Of a stretch of DNA of 64,000 nt, positions 1-11,600 are shown one piece after another. Positions within the stretch are counted from its first letter, which is position 1. Every line of letters begins with the position of its first letter. The DNA is taken from positions 4,229,501-4,293,500 of the forward strand of contig CAMQGK010000299.1 of NCBI GenBank assembly GCA_947000775.1, read 5' to 3'. The position numbers and the translations under genes are program-made. The notes below the pieces were generated by a model. It saw only the letters and a program-made list of their open reading frames with translations, searched no databases and was not told the origin of the DNA. The DNA comes from Pterois miles (Eukaryota > Chordata > Actinopteri > Perciformes > Scorpaenidae).

Positions 1-464
1 TCCTGTTGCCTAACTTTAATAAACAGCCCACATCTGTATCAGCTAAAGCAAGGAGGAGGGAGGCCGACGCAAATAGAGACCAGATGGCTGTGGAATCTTA
101 AATTTGGAATTGAGGCAAAAGAAAAGGGGGTAGAAGGGGCTGATTTACGTCAGCAGGACACAAGGGGAGAGGGAGAAATAAAGTACGCCTGTCGCTTTGT
201 GTTAAAGTCCTGCACACATTCTTACATCTCCATGCTTATGTTAGTGTTTGGAGGTCTTTTGTGGGCATTTCTTATAATTGTGATAAATGTTGAAATAATA
301 CTACAGTAGTAGATAACTGGCCAGTGAGACCAAAGGGTATTTACATACTTGGGATAGCTTTTTCACTATTTTTACATACATGCTAACTGTTTTCACTGTT
401 GAATAATAAAATACCAATGCAGTGAGCTGCCCTCACAAACAAGCCATTTCTCTTTTCTCTGTAG
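1..464. other. Upstream intron of ift140 (no exon seen)
   Basis: No coding exon can be supported here. The stretch ends in a pyrimidine-rich run and AG at 463-464 that serves as acceptor for the first visible ift140 exon, so it is most simply the end of an intron whose upstream exons lie outside the window. Confidence 0.7.
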
Positions 465-3400
465 TAAAGCGGTATGGGAAAACATGGCACGGATGTGTGT
501 GAAAACTCGCCGGCTGGATGTGGCACGCGTGTGCCTTGGGAATATGGGAAATGCCAGGGCAGCAAAAGCACTGAGGGAGGCGGAGGCTGAGCCGGAGCCA
601 GAGGCCCAAGTGGCTATGTTGGCCATTCAGCTCGGCATGCTGGTAAGATATTCAAGTGTTAGAGTGTAAATGAGCTATGAGAATGCCTCACTCACAATTA
701 GTTTAGCTGTAATTCCAGCATGAAATGTTTATTTAGTGATGTACTGATCTTTCTGTTATTTAGCCTTTTATTCTGTCATCATTTTTTGCTCGGAGAATTA
801 CAGCATACATTCAGAAACATAACAAAAAACCCAGACAATATAGCAAAAGAGAAAATATAAGATAATAAAGGCAGAAAGGTCCTCCCTCACTCTTATATCT
901 TATTACAAAATCCATACTGAGGATATTTTTTCTGTTTTTCATAAATAACCCCAAAACCGTAGTCACGTCACAAAATGCCACATCCTTTGGCTGCAAATGA
1001 CACGTCCTCATTTTAGGCTCGAGCAGTGCACCACACAAAGACCACGGGACTTTCCCCACCAAAACCCATCTATCTTTCCATCATCTTTTCCTGTCCTCCA
1101 ATAGGAAGATGCAGAAAAGTTGTACAAGAGCTGTCACCGCTATGACCTGCTGAACAGCTTCTACCAGGCTTCTGGCCAATGGCAGCAAGCTTTGGAAACA
1201 GCGGAGAACCACGATCGCATCCACCTGCGCACCACATACTACAATTATGCCAAATATCTGGAGTCCATGGGTGACAAGACCTTGGCCATCACATAGTAAG
1301 ATGCAATCTGTTGTGGTTTTATGTTTATAGTAGTTTTGCATTTTAGTATTTGTGACATGGAAGCAAAGTGTGATTTTCAGCCTTGTTGTTACAGCTATGA
1401 GAATTCAGACACACACAGGGTGGAAGTACCCAGAATGCTCCAGGATGATACATCATCTCTAGAGGTCTACGTTAACAAAATCAAAGACAAGTAAGTCCAG
1501 AGTTTCTCTTGTGGGAAAAATCTTGTCATCTGAAGAGTATATCACATGATTGTCATACTACTGTATATGCATACAAAAAGTTAAACATCAGTCCTATCAT
1601 CTTATCCATCCAGGAACGTCTATAAGTGGTGGGCCCAGTACCTGGAGAGCCGCTCAGATATGGATTCAGCATTGCATTTCTATGAATGTGCCCAGGATTA
1701 CTTATCCCTGGTTCGAGTCAACTGTTTCATGGACAACATTCAGAAGGTGACTCAGTTTGTATTTAGGGCGTCATGTTACATATATCATAAAATTTTAAAA
1801 ATTATAAAAATTATAAATTATAAAATTTTATTGTCCAGAGTGGAAAATTGTCTTTGGCTTCACCACAATCAACATGAGTTACCAATAATATTAAGAAACA
1901 AAAAAAACACTGGATGAGCTTTGAGTTCAATCAGATGCAATCAAATACAGTTCTCTAGACTCATTACAAATGTGCAAAGTCCACAAACATGAGATGAATG
2001 TGCAGATTTAGCACATGATGGAGGTGAGGGGGTTAACTATGTATTTAATAATTTAATTGTGCTCGGGACAAATGATTTCTGGTCGACATTTTTGGTAGCT
2101 CATGGTAGTCTAAAGCTCTTTCCTGAGGGAAGCAATTCAAATTGTGGGTACAATGGATGGGACAGGTCACTTGTTATGACAAGAGCTTTCTTTATGGTAT
2201 TCAGTACATGCCTGCTGCTTAGTTGCATCTGAGGTTTCCCTATAATTTTACTGGCCGTGTTAAACGCTCTTGACAGTTTCCTTTTACATTTGCCAAGTGA
2301 CCTTGGTAAAGAACAAGGTGCTTTCTACCAGTCTTGTACATTATTTCAAGAATATTCTGGCTCACTTCAAAGTCATTAGTTTCCTGAGTAGGTGTAGCCT
2401 CTGCATAGCTGTTTTCAAGACATATTCAGTGCTATCTGTAAAATTACAGTAGCTATCTATAAAAGTCCCAAAGTATTTAAAACACCTAACCTTTTCCTAA
2501 CTTTATTTGAAATGTTAATGTTACCATAATTGAAATGACAACCTTCCATGGTGATTTAAAGAGGACCTATTATACTTATTTTCAGGTTCATACTTGTTTT
2601 GTTTTTTGGGTTTCTACTAGAACATGTTTACAATCTTTAATGTTCAAAAAGTGCTTTATTTTTCCACTAGATAGGTATTATGCAAATGTGATACTTCGTC
2701 AATCAAGGTGTTTTAGGCTGTTCAGGAGCAGTGTTTCTGTGGGGGGGTCCCTTTGGCATTGCAACGTTGCCGACCTATTAATTGTACAAAAAAAAAACTA
2801 TACAGTATAACAAACAAGGCAAAGCGAAAAAGCACAAAAGCATAACAGGACCTCTTTAACTCTCATTATTTGCACTTGATCCATGGGTACATATTGCAAT
2901 GCTAAACATACATTAATACTACTGACATAGTGAGGTGTCCATGAATGTGAGATTGTATTTATTTGTGATACCAGGCATCTGAGATAGCTAATGACACAGG
3001 CGACAGGGCAGCATCATACCACCTGGCCAGACACTATGAAAGCCATGATGATATCAAACAGGCTGTCCACTTCTACACACGAGCCCAGGCCTACAACAAT
3101 GCCATACGACTTTGTAAGGTAAGGCACTCTGCTGTGTAGTTAGAAATCTCTGTGATTAGCCAACATACAGGTATTTACACTGTGTATTCTATATTTTTTA
3201 TATATGTGTGTTCATTCATTGTTGTTGCTGTGCTTCAGTCTTTCTCTCAGTGGGTTGTTGTTGTGTGTTTATCATGACTAAACAGGAGAACGGTCTGGAT
3301 GACCAGCTGATGAACCTGGCTCTGCTCAGTAACTCAGAGGACATGATGGAGGCCGCCTGTTACTACGAGGAGAAAGGCATCCACATGGACCGAGCTGTCA

Positions 3401-6165
3401 CACTCTACCACAAGGTTTCCTCTCAAATTTCTGCTTTTTCTGAGGTTGATGCATTCTAAATCATTCCACGAGGGGGCAGCATTACGCCGTATATTTAAAC
3501 TGAACAGTGTTAATGGGTGAAATATTTGTTACAACAGTATGTTTTTTTTTTTCTTGCCAATCTCTCCACTGTAGGCTGGTTACGTCTCCAAAGCTCTGGA
3601 GTTGGCCTTTGCCACCCAGCAGTTCTCTGCACTCCAATTGATCGCTGAGGACTTGAATGATCACTCTGACCCGGCCCTCCTGGCGCGCTGCTCTGACTTC
3701 TTCATCACGCATTCCCAGTATGATAAGGCTGTGGAGTTACTGGTAGCAGCCAAGAAGGTACCTGTTTGTGATACATCATCACCTATTCATTTAAATGTCA
3801 GTTCATATGTGTGTACTTAATGTGTCTTTTCACTTGTGTATGAACAAAGTACCATCAAGCCCTGGAGTTGTGCGTGAACCAGAGCTTGACCATCACAGAG
3901 GAGCTGGCGGCGAGGATGACTGTAACCGACTCAAAAGACTTGTCTGAGGAGGCCCGAAAGGAGCTGATGGAGGGGATAGCAGACTGCTGCATGCGTCAGG
4001 GAAATTACCATCTTGCCACCAAGAAATACATACAGGCAGGCAACAAGCTCAAGGTAATGCTGTGGTATGAAGGGAATGCTATATGGATTCTCTGCAAGCG
4101 TAGAACATTTTACAGTTATCTCAGGATTACTTCATCTGGTCTTTCAGCCTGTTATCTGGCATCATATCACATGTGCGATTAGGGCTGTCGAAGTTAACAT
4201 GACAACGTGTTAACGCAAATTCATTTTACAGCAACAATTTCTTTAACGCTATAACAGTCGATCTTTCAGAGGTTGCAGAACAAAGATACAGGCATCATAT
4301 GGAACTAGAAAGCCTAAGGAATCCATTGATACCAACCATATACTAGCTTGTTAATGTTAAACGACACTCCAAAGTTAGGCTAAATTTTAGCGAGGAAAAA
4401 CCCAGGATTATTTTCAAAAGGCTCCTTTTACCTTTGACCTCCAGATAATGTGAGTGAAAATGTGTTCTCTAGGTACCCACAAGTCTCCCCTTTACAGACA
4501 TGCCCACTTTATTATAATCACGTGCAGTTTGGGGCAAGTCATAGTCAAGTCAGCACACTGACACACTGACAGCTGCTGTTGACTATTTGGCTTCAGTTTG
4601 CCATGTTGTGATTTGAGCATATTTTTTATGCTAAATGCAGTACCTGTGAGGGTTTCTGGATAATATTTATCATTGGTTTGTTTTGTTAATTGATTTCCAA
4701 TAATAAATATATACATACATTTGCATAAAGCAATCATATTTGCCCACTCCCATATTGGTAAGAGATTTAATACTTGACAAATCTCCCTTCAAGGTACATT
4801 TTGAACAGATAAAAAATGTGATCAATTTGCGATTAATCGTGATTAAATATTTTAGCGATTGACAGCCCTGTGTATAATATACACACACACAAAAACATGC
4901 ATATGCAAGTAAAAATAGGACAGTTTTAAACCTTATTAATGTTTGAATGTATTTTTTTTAAACAGGCCATGAGGGCACTCCTTAAGTCGGGCGACACAGA
5001 GAAAATAGTAGTCTTTGCCAACGTTTGTCGTCAGAAGAAGCTTTTCATCATGGCCGCCAATTACCTCCAGTCTCTGGACTGGCGGAAAAATCCAGAGATC
5101 TTGAAGACAATCATTGATTTCTACACCAAAGGCAGGGCACCAGACCAGCTGGCTGGTTTCTATGATTCCTGTGCTCAGGTAGAGCAATACGTCTTACAAA
5201 ATATCCATTTCATGGTGTTTATTATTGGTTCTTGTCTGGTTGTGTCATGTGTTGAAAATAAGCATTTCAGAAAAAGTCTGTTTGATTTACGGCTGTCTTA
5301 AATGACAACAAGCATGTTCTATAGGATAAATGCAGTAGTCTAAACAAATTCTGCCTCTGGTGATATGTCATGTCTAATAGTTGCAACAACAGTGTATATT
5401 GACTGCTCTTCTTTACCATTGTTAAGGTGGAGATTAATGATTACCAGAACTATGAGAAGGCTCTAGATGCTTTGACTGAGGCGTTCAAGTGCCTCTCAAA
5501 AGCAAAGGACTCTTCAGCTGGACAACTGGAAGTGAGACTGGCTGACCTGCAGCATAGAATCACTCTAATCAAGAAGTTTGTCCATGCACGCAGGTAAGCA
5601 TATAACTCATATTTGTTCTCTTTTGTATCTTAGTAAGTCCCTCTTTTGCCCCTCTGAAAAATACATTTTCTTGTGGGAGGTTTTGGTAATTATTACTGTG
5701 TTCGTCATCTGAGGTTTTGAGCTGTTGTCTGCAGGTTGTACACGGAGGATGCTGATGAGGCAGTGCGGTTATGTGAAGCCTTGCTGGAGGAGCCAGAACT
5801 GGACCCTGCTGTCAGGATTGGAGACGTATTCGGTTTCCTAGTGGAGCACCACTGTCAGCAAGGCAACTTCCAAGTGGTGACTATCATTTTATCAAGTGAA
5901 ATGACAGTTCAGTAAAAAATTAAATCTGCATGTTCAGTGTCAAATCATCTTCTTTAAGTGATTCCTCTTTTCCATCTTTCTTCTCCAGGCCTACCGTAAG
6001 CTGGAGGAGCTCCGGAAGATTTTGCCATCACAGAACATCAGATACTATGTAAGCCAGACCAGCCTAGAGTCCCTGCAGAAAGAGATGGGTGTGACCATGG
6101 ATCATGGTGATAGCAGAAACAGTGGGAAGGATGATGAAGTGGAGGAGGACTTAAATGTATCTTAA
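465..6165 (+). CDS. ift140: Intraflagellar transport protein 140, C-terminal part (gene enters from the left)
   Basis: This gene encodes the C-terminal ~651 residues of IFT140, a core subunit of the IFT-A complex that drives retrograde transport in cilia. I read twelve exons: 465-642, 1105-1295, 1395-1490, 1614-1746, 2975-3118, 3286-3414, 3575-3757, 3850-4053, 4966-5178, 5427-5593, 5735-5876 and 5989-6165 (stop TAA). All have GT donors and AG acceptors and join in one open frame. The product follows vertebrate IFT140 closely, with blocks such as VWENMARMCVKTRRLD, NGLDDQLMNLALLS, FATQQFSALQLIAEDL, IADCCMRQGNYHLATKKY and MAANYLQSLDWRKNPEI. This is the TPR-like alpha-solenoid half; the N-terminal WD40 propellers lie off the window. 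Human IFT140 is about 1,462 residues, so roughly 45% is present. The end is acidic, as in orthologues. The intron before the 2975 exon holds a dead LINE fragment, and the intron before the 4966 exon holds an inverted-repeat element. Identification is firm; the exact small exon edges are inferred from splice signals. Confidence 0.96.
1970..2455 (-). mobile_element. Decayed non-LTR retrotransposon (LINE) C-terminal fragment
   Basis: Read on the minus strand, this intronic DNA gives broken pieces resembling the C-terminal end of L2/CR1/Rex-type reverse transcriptases. They include TEYVLKTAMQRLHLLRKL, then ESTLFFT, and near the end HPLYPQFELLPS-like and NHLSRAQLN-like text. In-frame stops and frame changes interrupt it, so it cannot make a working protein. 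Those motifs normally follow the polymerase domain and precede the 3'UTR of such LINEs, which fits a 5'-truncated insertion. It lies antisense inside ift140. The clade assignment is from memory and uncertain; that it is LINE-derived is likely. Confidence 0.6.
4180..4870. mobile_element. Non-autonomous inverted-repeat DNA element, copy A (hAT-like ends)
   Basis: The element opens with TAGGGCTGTC and closes with GACAGCCCTG, an inverted pair typical of many hAT-like fish elements. Both ends are followed inward by AT-rich 'gttaacg / cgattaatcg' text. A second copy lies at 21047-21680 in the opposite orientation and matches over most of its length, for example the stretch around 4497-4560 against 21360-21415. 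There is no transposase ORF. It sits in the ift140 intron between the exons ending at 4053 and starting at 4966. Confidence 0.7.
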
Positions 6166-6985
6166 GTCTCACTGATGGTATTTGTAAAATTTTGTTAAAC
6201 AATATAATATATTTTCATATAAATTTGAATCTTAACTCAGTTGTATGAAGAATTCTCATTTTGAAGTGCATGAACAGCCTGCGTGTTGTCAGACCAGGAA
6301 CAACTGTGCAGTTGGTGTCAGAGTTACGAACACAAGTCACATCGGTAAAATAAGCGCAGTAATCGGTTGTAATAGAAGGCACTTAATTATCAAATACATG
6401 GACGAGCACTGTGGAGCAAAGACAGAAGCAACGGGGGCAAGAACAGTACACCAAGACCACATGAGGCTTTTTAAATCTTCCATACTCATTAAGACAGTTG
6501 ACCTGAGAGGATGTCTCCTACCTCAATATTTTGACCTGCAATACATTAAGATTTCTAACCTATTTTTCAAGATGCTGAACACAATTAATCCTTAACTTCT
6601 GATCTGTAAAGAAAATGTTACATTATTTAGTGCAGCATTTCTATTCTACATTCAGTCCTGGATTAATTGTACAGCTGCAGAACTGATGAATACAGATGAT
6701 CTCCTTTGGACTAAATTTTATATACAATTTTGGCTCTGAATGTGCTGTTTGTTAGAGGTCCATAACCAGATGTGAGTGTGGTTTATATGTGTTAAGCACA
6801 ATGTATTTTTTATTCAGTTAATGTTTTGAATATCCTCTCAGTGTCAAAAGTCATATCTCTGTAAATGTTTTTCAGCTATTTTTGATAACTTGTGAGTCAA
6901 TTTCTACTTTGCACACATGAATTGTGTACAATGCATCATTCCCATATGCTGAAAAGTTACTATAATAAAACATTTTTCAAGTCAA
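6166..6985 (+). other. ift140: ift140 3' untranslated region
   Basis: This AT-rich, non-coding DNA follows the ift140 stop codon. The first good polyadenylation hexamer, AATAAA, is at 6964-6969, about 800 bases after the stop. A short 116-codon open frame starting at 6245 has no recognisable features and is treated as chance. Confidence 0.55.
6964..6969 (+). terminator. Candidate polyadenylation signal of ift140
   Basis: A canonical AATAAA hexamer lies 799 bases downstream of the ift140 stop and before the SINE at 7227. The cleavage site cannot be confirmed from sequence alone. Confidence 0.5.
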
Positions 6986-7226
6986 ATCGCACTGTATGGC
7001 CTGAAAGCTTTCATATTAGTAGTAGTATTAACATTAATAGGTTTGTATTAAACTATAATAGACCAAACAGACTGCTGAAGCTGGCCAAGACAGACATGTT
7101 GACTTCCCATAGTAGTAACACTAATAATGGCTCCGTTCTATTCAGGTGTTCTGGTGAAAATGACAGTGAGCCAGGATCCTGATACATGGGGACCAAAAGT
7201 AGGGGGGTCAAATCAAAGTGACCTGA

Positions 7227-7560
7227 GGCTGCATTGTGGTGCAGTGGTCAGCTCTGTCGCCTCACAGCAAGAGGGTTGCAGGTTGCAGGTTTGAATCCTG
7301 TGTGGAGTGTGCATGTTCCCTTGTAAGCGAGGGTTTCCTCCGGGTTCTCCGGTTTCCTCCTCCTAATGCAGCTTAGGTTAATTGTTGACTCTAAATTGCC
7401 CGTAAGTGTGAATGTGAGCACGAATGGTTATCTCTATGTGCCCTTTGATGAACTGGCGACCAGTCCAGGGTGTACCCCACCTTCGCCCAATGCCAGCTGG
7501 GATCGTCTCCGGTCCCCCCGTAACCCCTAACGGGGTAAGCGGTTGCAGATAACCTGACAC
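7227..7560 (+). mobile_element. tRNA-derived SINE with conserved core
   Basis: The 5' head resembles a tRNA promoter. There is a box-A-like segment (gtggtgcagtggtcagctc) followed by a box-B-like GGTTTGAATCC near 7289. The body contains GCATGTTCCC, 'gggtttcctccgggttctcc', 'aattgttgactctaaattgcccgtaagtgtgaatgtgagc' (in pieces) and 'ccagggtgtaccccaccttcgccc', which I recognise as a very common teleost SINE body. There is no intact tRNA fold. It lies between ift140 and ccdc78. Confidence 0.75.
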
Positions 7561-8104
7561 CCACTGCAGCTTCATAATGAATTGAAAATAGTTTTATACT
7601 TCTCAGCTGGCGGGCTGGGCCTCACCAGGCGCCGTGACCGAAGTCTGCTTGGAAAGGCCTGACTGTGAGTTTTACAGCAACCCTCACCCCGAGGCCTCGC
7701 CGCGGCCCAGAGCCGTTGAGTGCTCTCTACGGGGAGGGACAGACCTCCTGATGTGACTATCCTCAGTGCAGGGGTCTGCCGTAATGTCAGCACCCTGTCT
7801 CGCTGATCATGCTTACGCTATGTTTACTGGAGCACAAAGTTCTTCATAGGTTTGAAATGTTGACCCCCTTTGAGGGTCCAAGATCAACCCATTACAGTCT
7901 CAAATCTTGTGGGGAAACCACAGCCCTGTTCAGCTGTTCAGCTAAATGGAGTTCAGCCATCACCAATTTTATTATCTACACCTGTGCTGCTACCTACTGT
8001 GACAAGTCTAAATGTCATCTGTGAAAAGGCCTAGTGTTTATACTGTCACTTCCAGGTTATTATTAAAATAACATGAAGTCAGTGTTACCACTGATATATT
8101 TCCC
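7561..8104. other. Intergenic DNA, no feature recognised
   Basis: The segment is moderately GC-rich near 7610-7750. Short open frames on both strands show no family motif. I see nothing that can be supported here. Confidence 0.4.
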
Positions 8105-8147
8105 TCCGGGGATTAATAAAGGTTCATCTTATCTTATCTTATCTTAT
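8100..8147 (+). repeat. 3' tail of a retroelement with (TTATC)n
   Basis: The text 'ccggggattaataaaggttc' is followed by several TTATC/CTTAT units. This is a typical 3' end of fish SINE/LINE copies, where a 'gggattaataaag' motif precedes a short tandem tail. The body is not recognisable, so the copy is severely truncated. A similar tail on the opposite strand is at 18848-19040. Confidence 0.6.
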
Positions 8148-8637
8148 ACAATGACCTCACAGCGCCATGGTGGCCTATCAATACTTGTTGTTTCCACCTG
8201 CAGTCACAAGATGGCGCTGCTGTCAATGACTTTACGGCCTCCGACCCCTGAAGAAGTGGCTGAAATAGTTTGTTGTGTAGAAGCTGGCCTTATTTTTCAG
8301 GCTGAAAAAAATAAAAGACTGAATTACAATTAGCAATAATTTACCGTATGTTAGCTAGCTGGAGGTTTCCAGTCTATTTGTTGTGATACAGGAGGAAAGT
8401 ACAGTAACTTCAACAAGGTGAGCTAGGTTGAGTTTGAAGTTAGACAGCAGAGACCTGGTGACATGACTTCCTCCTCATTTACATTTCTACGGTGGTATTT
8501 ATGGTGTTTTTAGCTGTCCTAAAATAAATAAAGTATGCAAAAATAGAGAGAAAGAAAGTCCACAACAGTTTTTCTGTGTTGTCGAGTCATGGCAACATGC
8601 TGTTGGTGGATACAGTGAGTGTTTACTGTGGATTAAC

Positions 8638-11600
8638 ATGGACAGACAGGATCACCAAACAACTTCAACTGACCTTCAGGAGCGACTTCAAGCTCTGACA
8701 GAAGAAAATGTAAGTAAAATATAGTAGTCAGTCTTCATATGCAAGGTTAAACGCATTTTCCACCCCTGTAAAAAGTCTAGTTTTGCCTAGGTTTCTGAAG
8801 TAAGCTAGCTTAATGGGGGGAATGAGTAGGCTAACAAACTCAGAGGTGGTTAGCATGCTGGCCAACATAGGAGACGATTTAAGTGGATAATGCGCCTTTG
8901 TCAGCTCATTGCAGAAAAGTGTCTGTTCATCTCACTTTAGTTGCAGCTGCGTGACAAAAATGAACGCCTTTTCACCAAAGTGGGCTACCTGGAGAGCAGA
9001 CTGGGCCACCTGGCCAGCTCCAACACAGACCTGTCCTGCAGACTGGTCCAGAGTGAGGAGGAAAAACTCAAGGTAGACTTCATGAGCTGCAGTATGTGAA
9101 GATGATATGAACCACAAGTTCAGTGTATCTCTGAACCAGATGAGATGTGCTCCCTGTGTCTCATCTGTCAGATATCTAAGGAGCTTGTGGAGGAGAAAAT
9201 CCAGACAAACAAGATGAGAGAGCAGTTTGAAGAAGAGAGGTTTGAGCTGAAAAACAAGGTGAGGGTTTGATCTAAGTGAATAAAAAGTGGTTGAAATGTC
9301 GCCTTTATTTGATTTCAGGACAAGAATATGTAATAATAAGCCTAAACGGTTTGGGTAAAACATTTTCTTGGGGTTAAATTGAGTTTTAATGGGTTAACTC
9401 ACCTCGACATGCCCTCATACAGTGTGATCCCCAATAAGGTGACCAGGTGTCCCACTTTATGAGGGACTACACAGCATTTTTATCCCTTGTCCCACATACT
9501 GAGTCGATGTCCCACATTTTCATTGGCTCTAGTTTTCAAAAGTCAAACCACTGCAGGATAGATACTGCTTTAAAGTCTAACTTTCATCCAGTGGCTAAGA
9601 AGACAACATGGAAGGCTGTCATCACGGGGCTGCTTGCTGTCAAACTGCACAAGTGGGTGAAGTACACGTTGACATTTCGCCTCTTTGCTACACTATGCCC
9701 AACGGTGAATATTGCGAGCCACCGCAAAGTCACAGGCTATGCAGATTTAAGTGGAATAATATGGAAACTACCACAAAGAAAAGGAAGCGAAGCTACAACA
9801 AAGACTGAGAAAGTACTTAGAAGTATTTATAAGCTGGTGGAAGGTGATTCTCTCTTTTTTTTGTGAAATTTGCCAGTTATTTTTCAATTTCACACGGGGA
9901 ATACAACACGAAGCAACAGTTCATGTGAGTCTCACAAGAAATGTGCAGCTGTATAAATAATTTGCATGTATTCACACAACTACTTTTGATTTCTCCATTA
10001 GAATTTTACAACTAAAACTAATTTACAAATACTTTCCTACTAAGAAAATGCTAAAAAAAAAAAAAAAAAAATGGGGCATCCAACAGTGTGACTTATGTAG
10101 ATTCTGTGAGGAGGAAGAGGAGTCAGACATTCATTTATGTTGGTATAGTAAGAACGTTGCATTATTTTGGATTAAAGCTGACAAGTGGATCTCAGGCTAC
10201 AAATCAAATTTCTATAGTTGTCATTTATCTGTGGTGTTTGGTGATTTAAGGGATGATGAAGGAGGAAAACCTGAACAACATCATCATTCTGGCGAAAGCA
10301 TATATTGTATATTTAAAGCTACAAAAAGACAGCAATTAAACACTGAACACTTGAACGTGGGTGGGATACTTTATGTCAGGGTGTCAGATTGAAGTTAATC
10401 AAAGTGGATATGTATATGAATGTGTATGTACTATAGATATAGATATATCTATTTATATATGAGGATGGTTGTATGTATATGAATATGAACTTACCTCTTG
10501 ATACTGTACTGTTACAACAGGTAGTTCTTTTTTTCTTTCCCCCCCCCCTTTCTTATATGTTGTTGCTGCTGTCTTGGGATCTGGTCACCCTAATCCTGAA
10601 TAACTGAGGCTATGTGTGCGCCACTGTCTTTCCCCTTGTTAGATATTGAACCAAGCCGGTGGACTAACAGAGCTTGAGATGGAGCGAGACAACTTGTTCA
10701 GGGAACTCCAGTCTGCTGAGGCTCGTCTGAAAGTGGGAGAGAAGAGCGGCCGAGACCTGACAGAGGAGTACGCCGCGCTGAAGAAGAGCTACCGAGCTCT
10801 GTCTGAGGCCCGCGATGAAGAGCTGACCCAGACCAAAGAGCTGAGTGCTGAGCTGCTGGCACTGGCCCAGGCCCAGGACGCCCTCCGTAGGCAGCTGGAG
10901 GAGCAGCAGCAGAGCGTGAACACCACCACCCAGGGCCTGCACGGTGAGCTGGACAGGGTGCGGGCCTTGATCAGCGGCATGTCACGTAACAGAGTCAAGG
11001 TGAGACAGATGCAGAGGACATGCAAATGTTCTTGTCTGTGTATAAAACGATAAAAAAAAATTTGTCTAGTGAGGATCATGTTTCTCACATTTCTTCAAAC
11101 TGTTCATGCAACCATTGCAACATGAATTATTGTACCTTTGGGTATACAAGAGTAGTATTTCCTACATAAGTTCCAATGCTCTACTCGCACAGAAAGCCTT
11201 GATCTTGCAAGAAATGTGAAAATGGGTTTTTGGAGGTGAAAAAGACCATATTTATAAACTCCAAAATCATTTTGGGGTAAACTGTAGCTTCGGTTTTAAA
11301 TATTATACTTGCTATTGTTTTACTTTAAATGTTTATTCATCATTGTATTTACAGCTTGAGGATCTGGCAGCTTTGGACAAAGAGCAAAAAACTATGGAAA
11401 AAACTGTGAGTATTTTTGTACAAAACATACATTTCATTCTTCAGAACGGTGGCCAGCATACAGTGTACTGGAGTCAGTAAACCCGCTACCTCCTTTGCCC
11501 ATTTGTTCTTATGCTCCCACATAGCTACTCGGAAACCAAGATGATATCAAAGACATGCTGGAGAAAATGAAGAACAGCTACGAGGAGCAGCAGAAGAAAC

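Noticed and set aside
1660..1917. Extension of the ift140 exon past 1746
   Set aside because: The conserved protein ends at a GT donor at 1747 and the next conserved block begins at 2975; the text after 1746 is intronic.
7240..7305. Possible tRNA gene in the upstream SINE
   Set aside because: Only degenerate promoter boxes exist and the following text is a known SINE body type.
10048..10392. 114-codon frame that might be a small host gene
   Set aside because: It is the frameshifted end of an L1-type ORF2 with an A-tract expansion.
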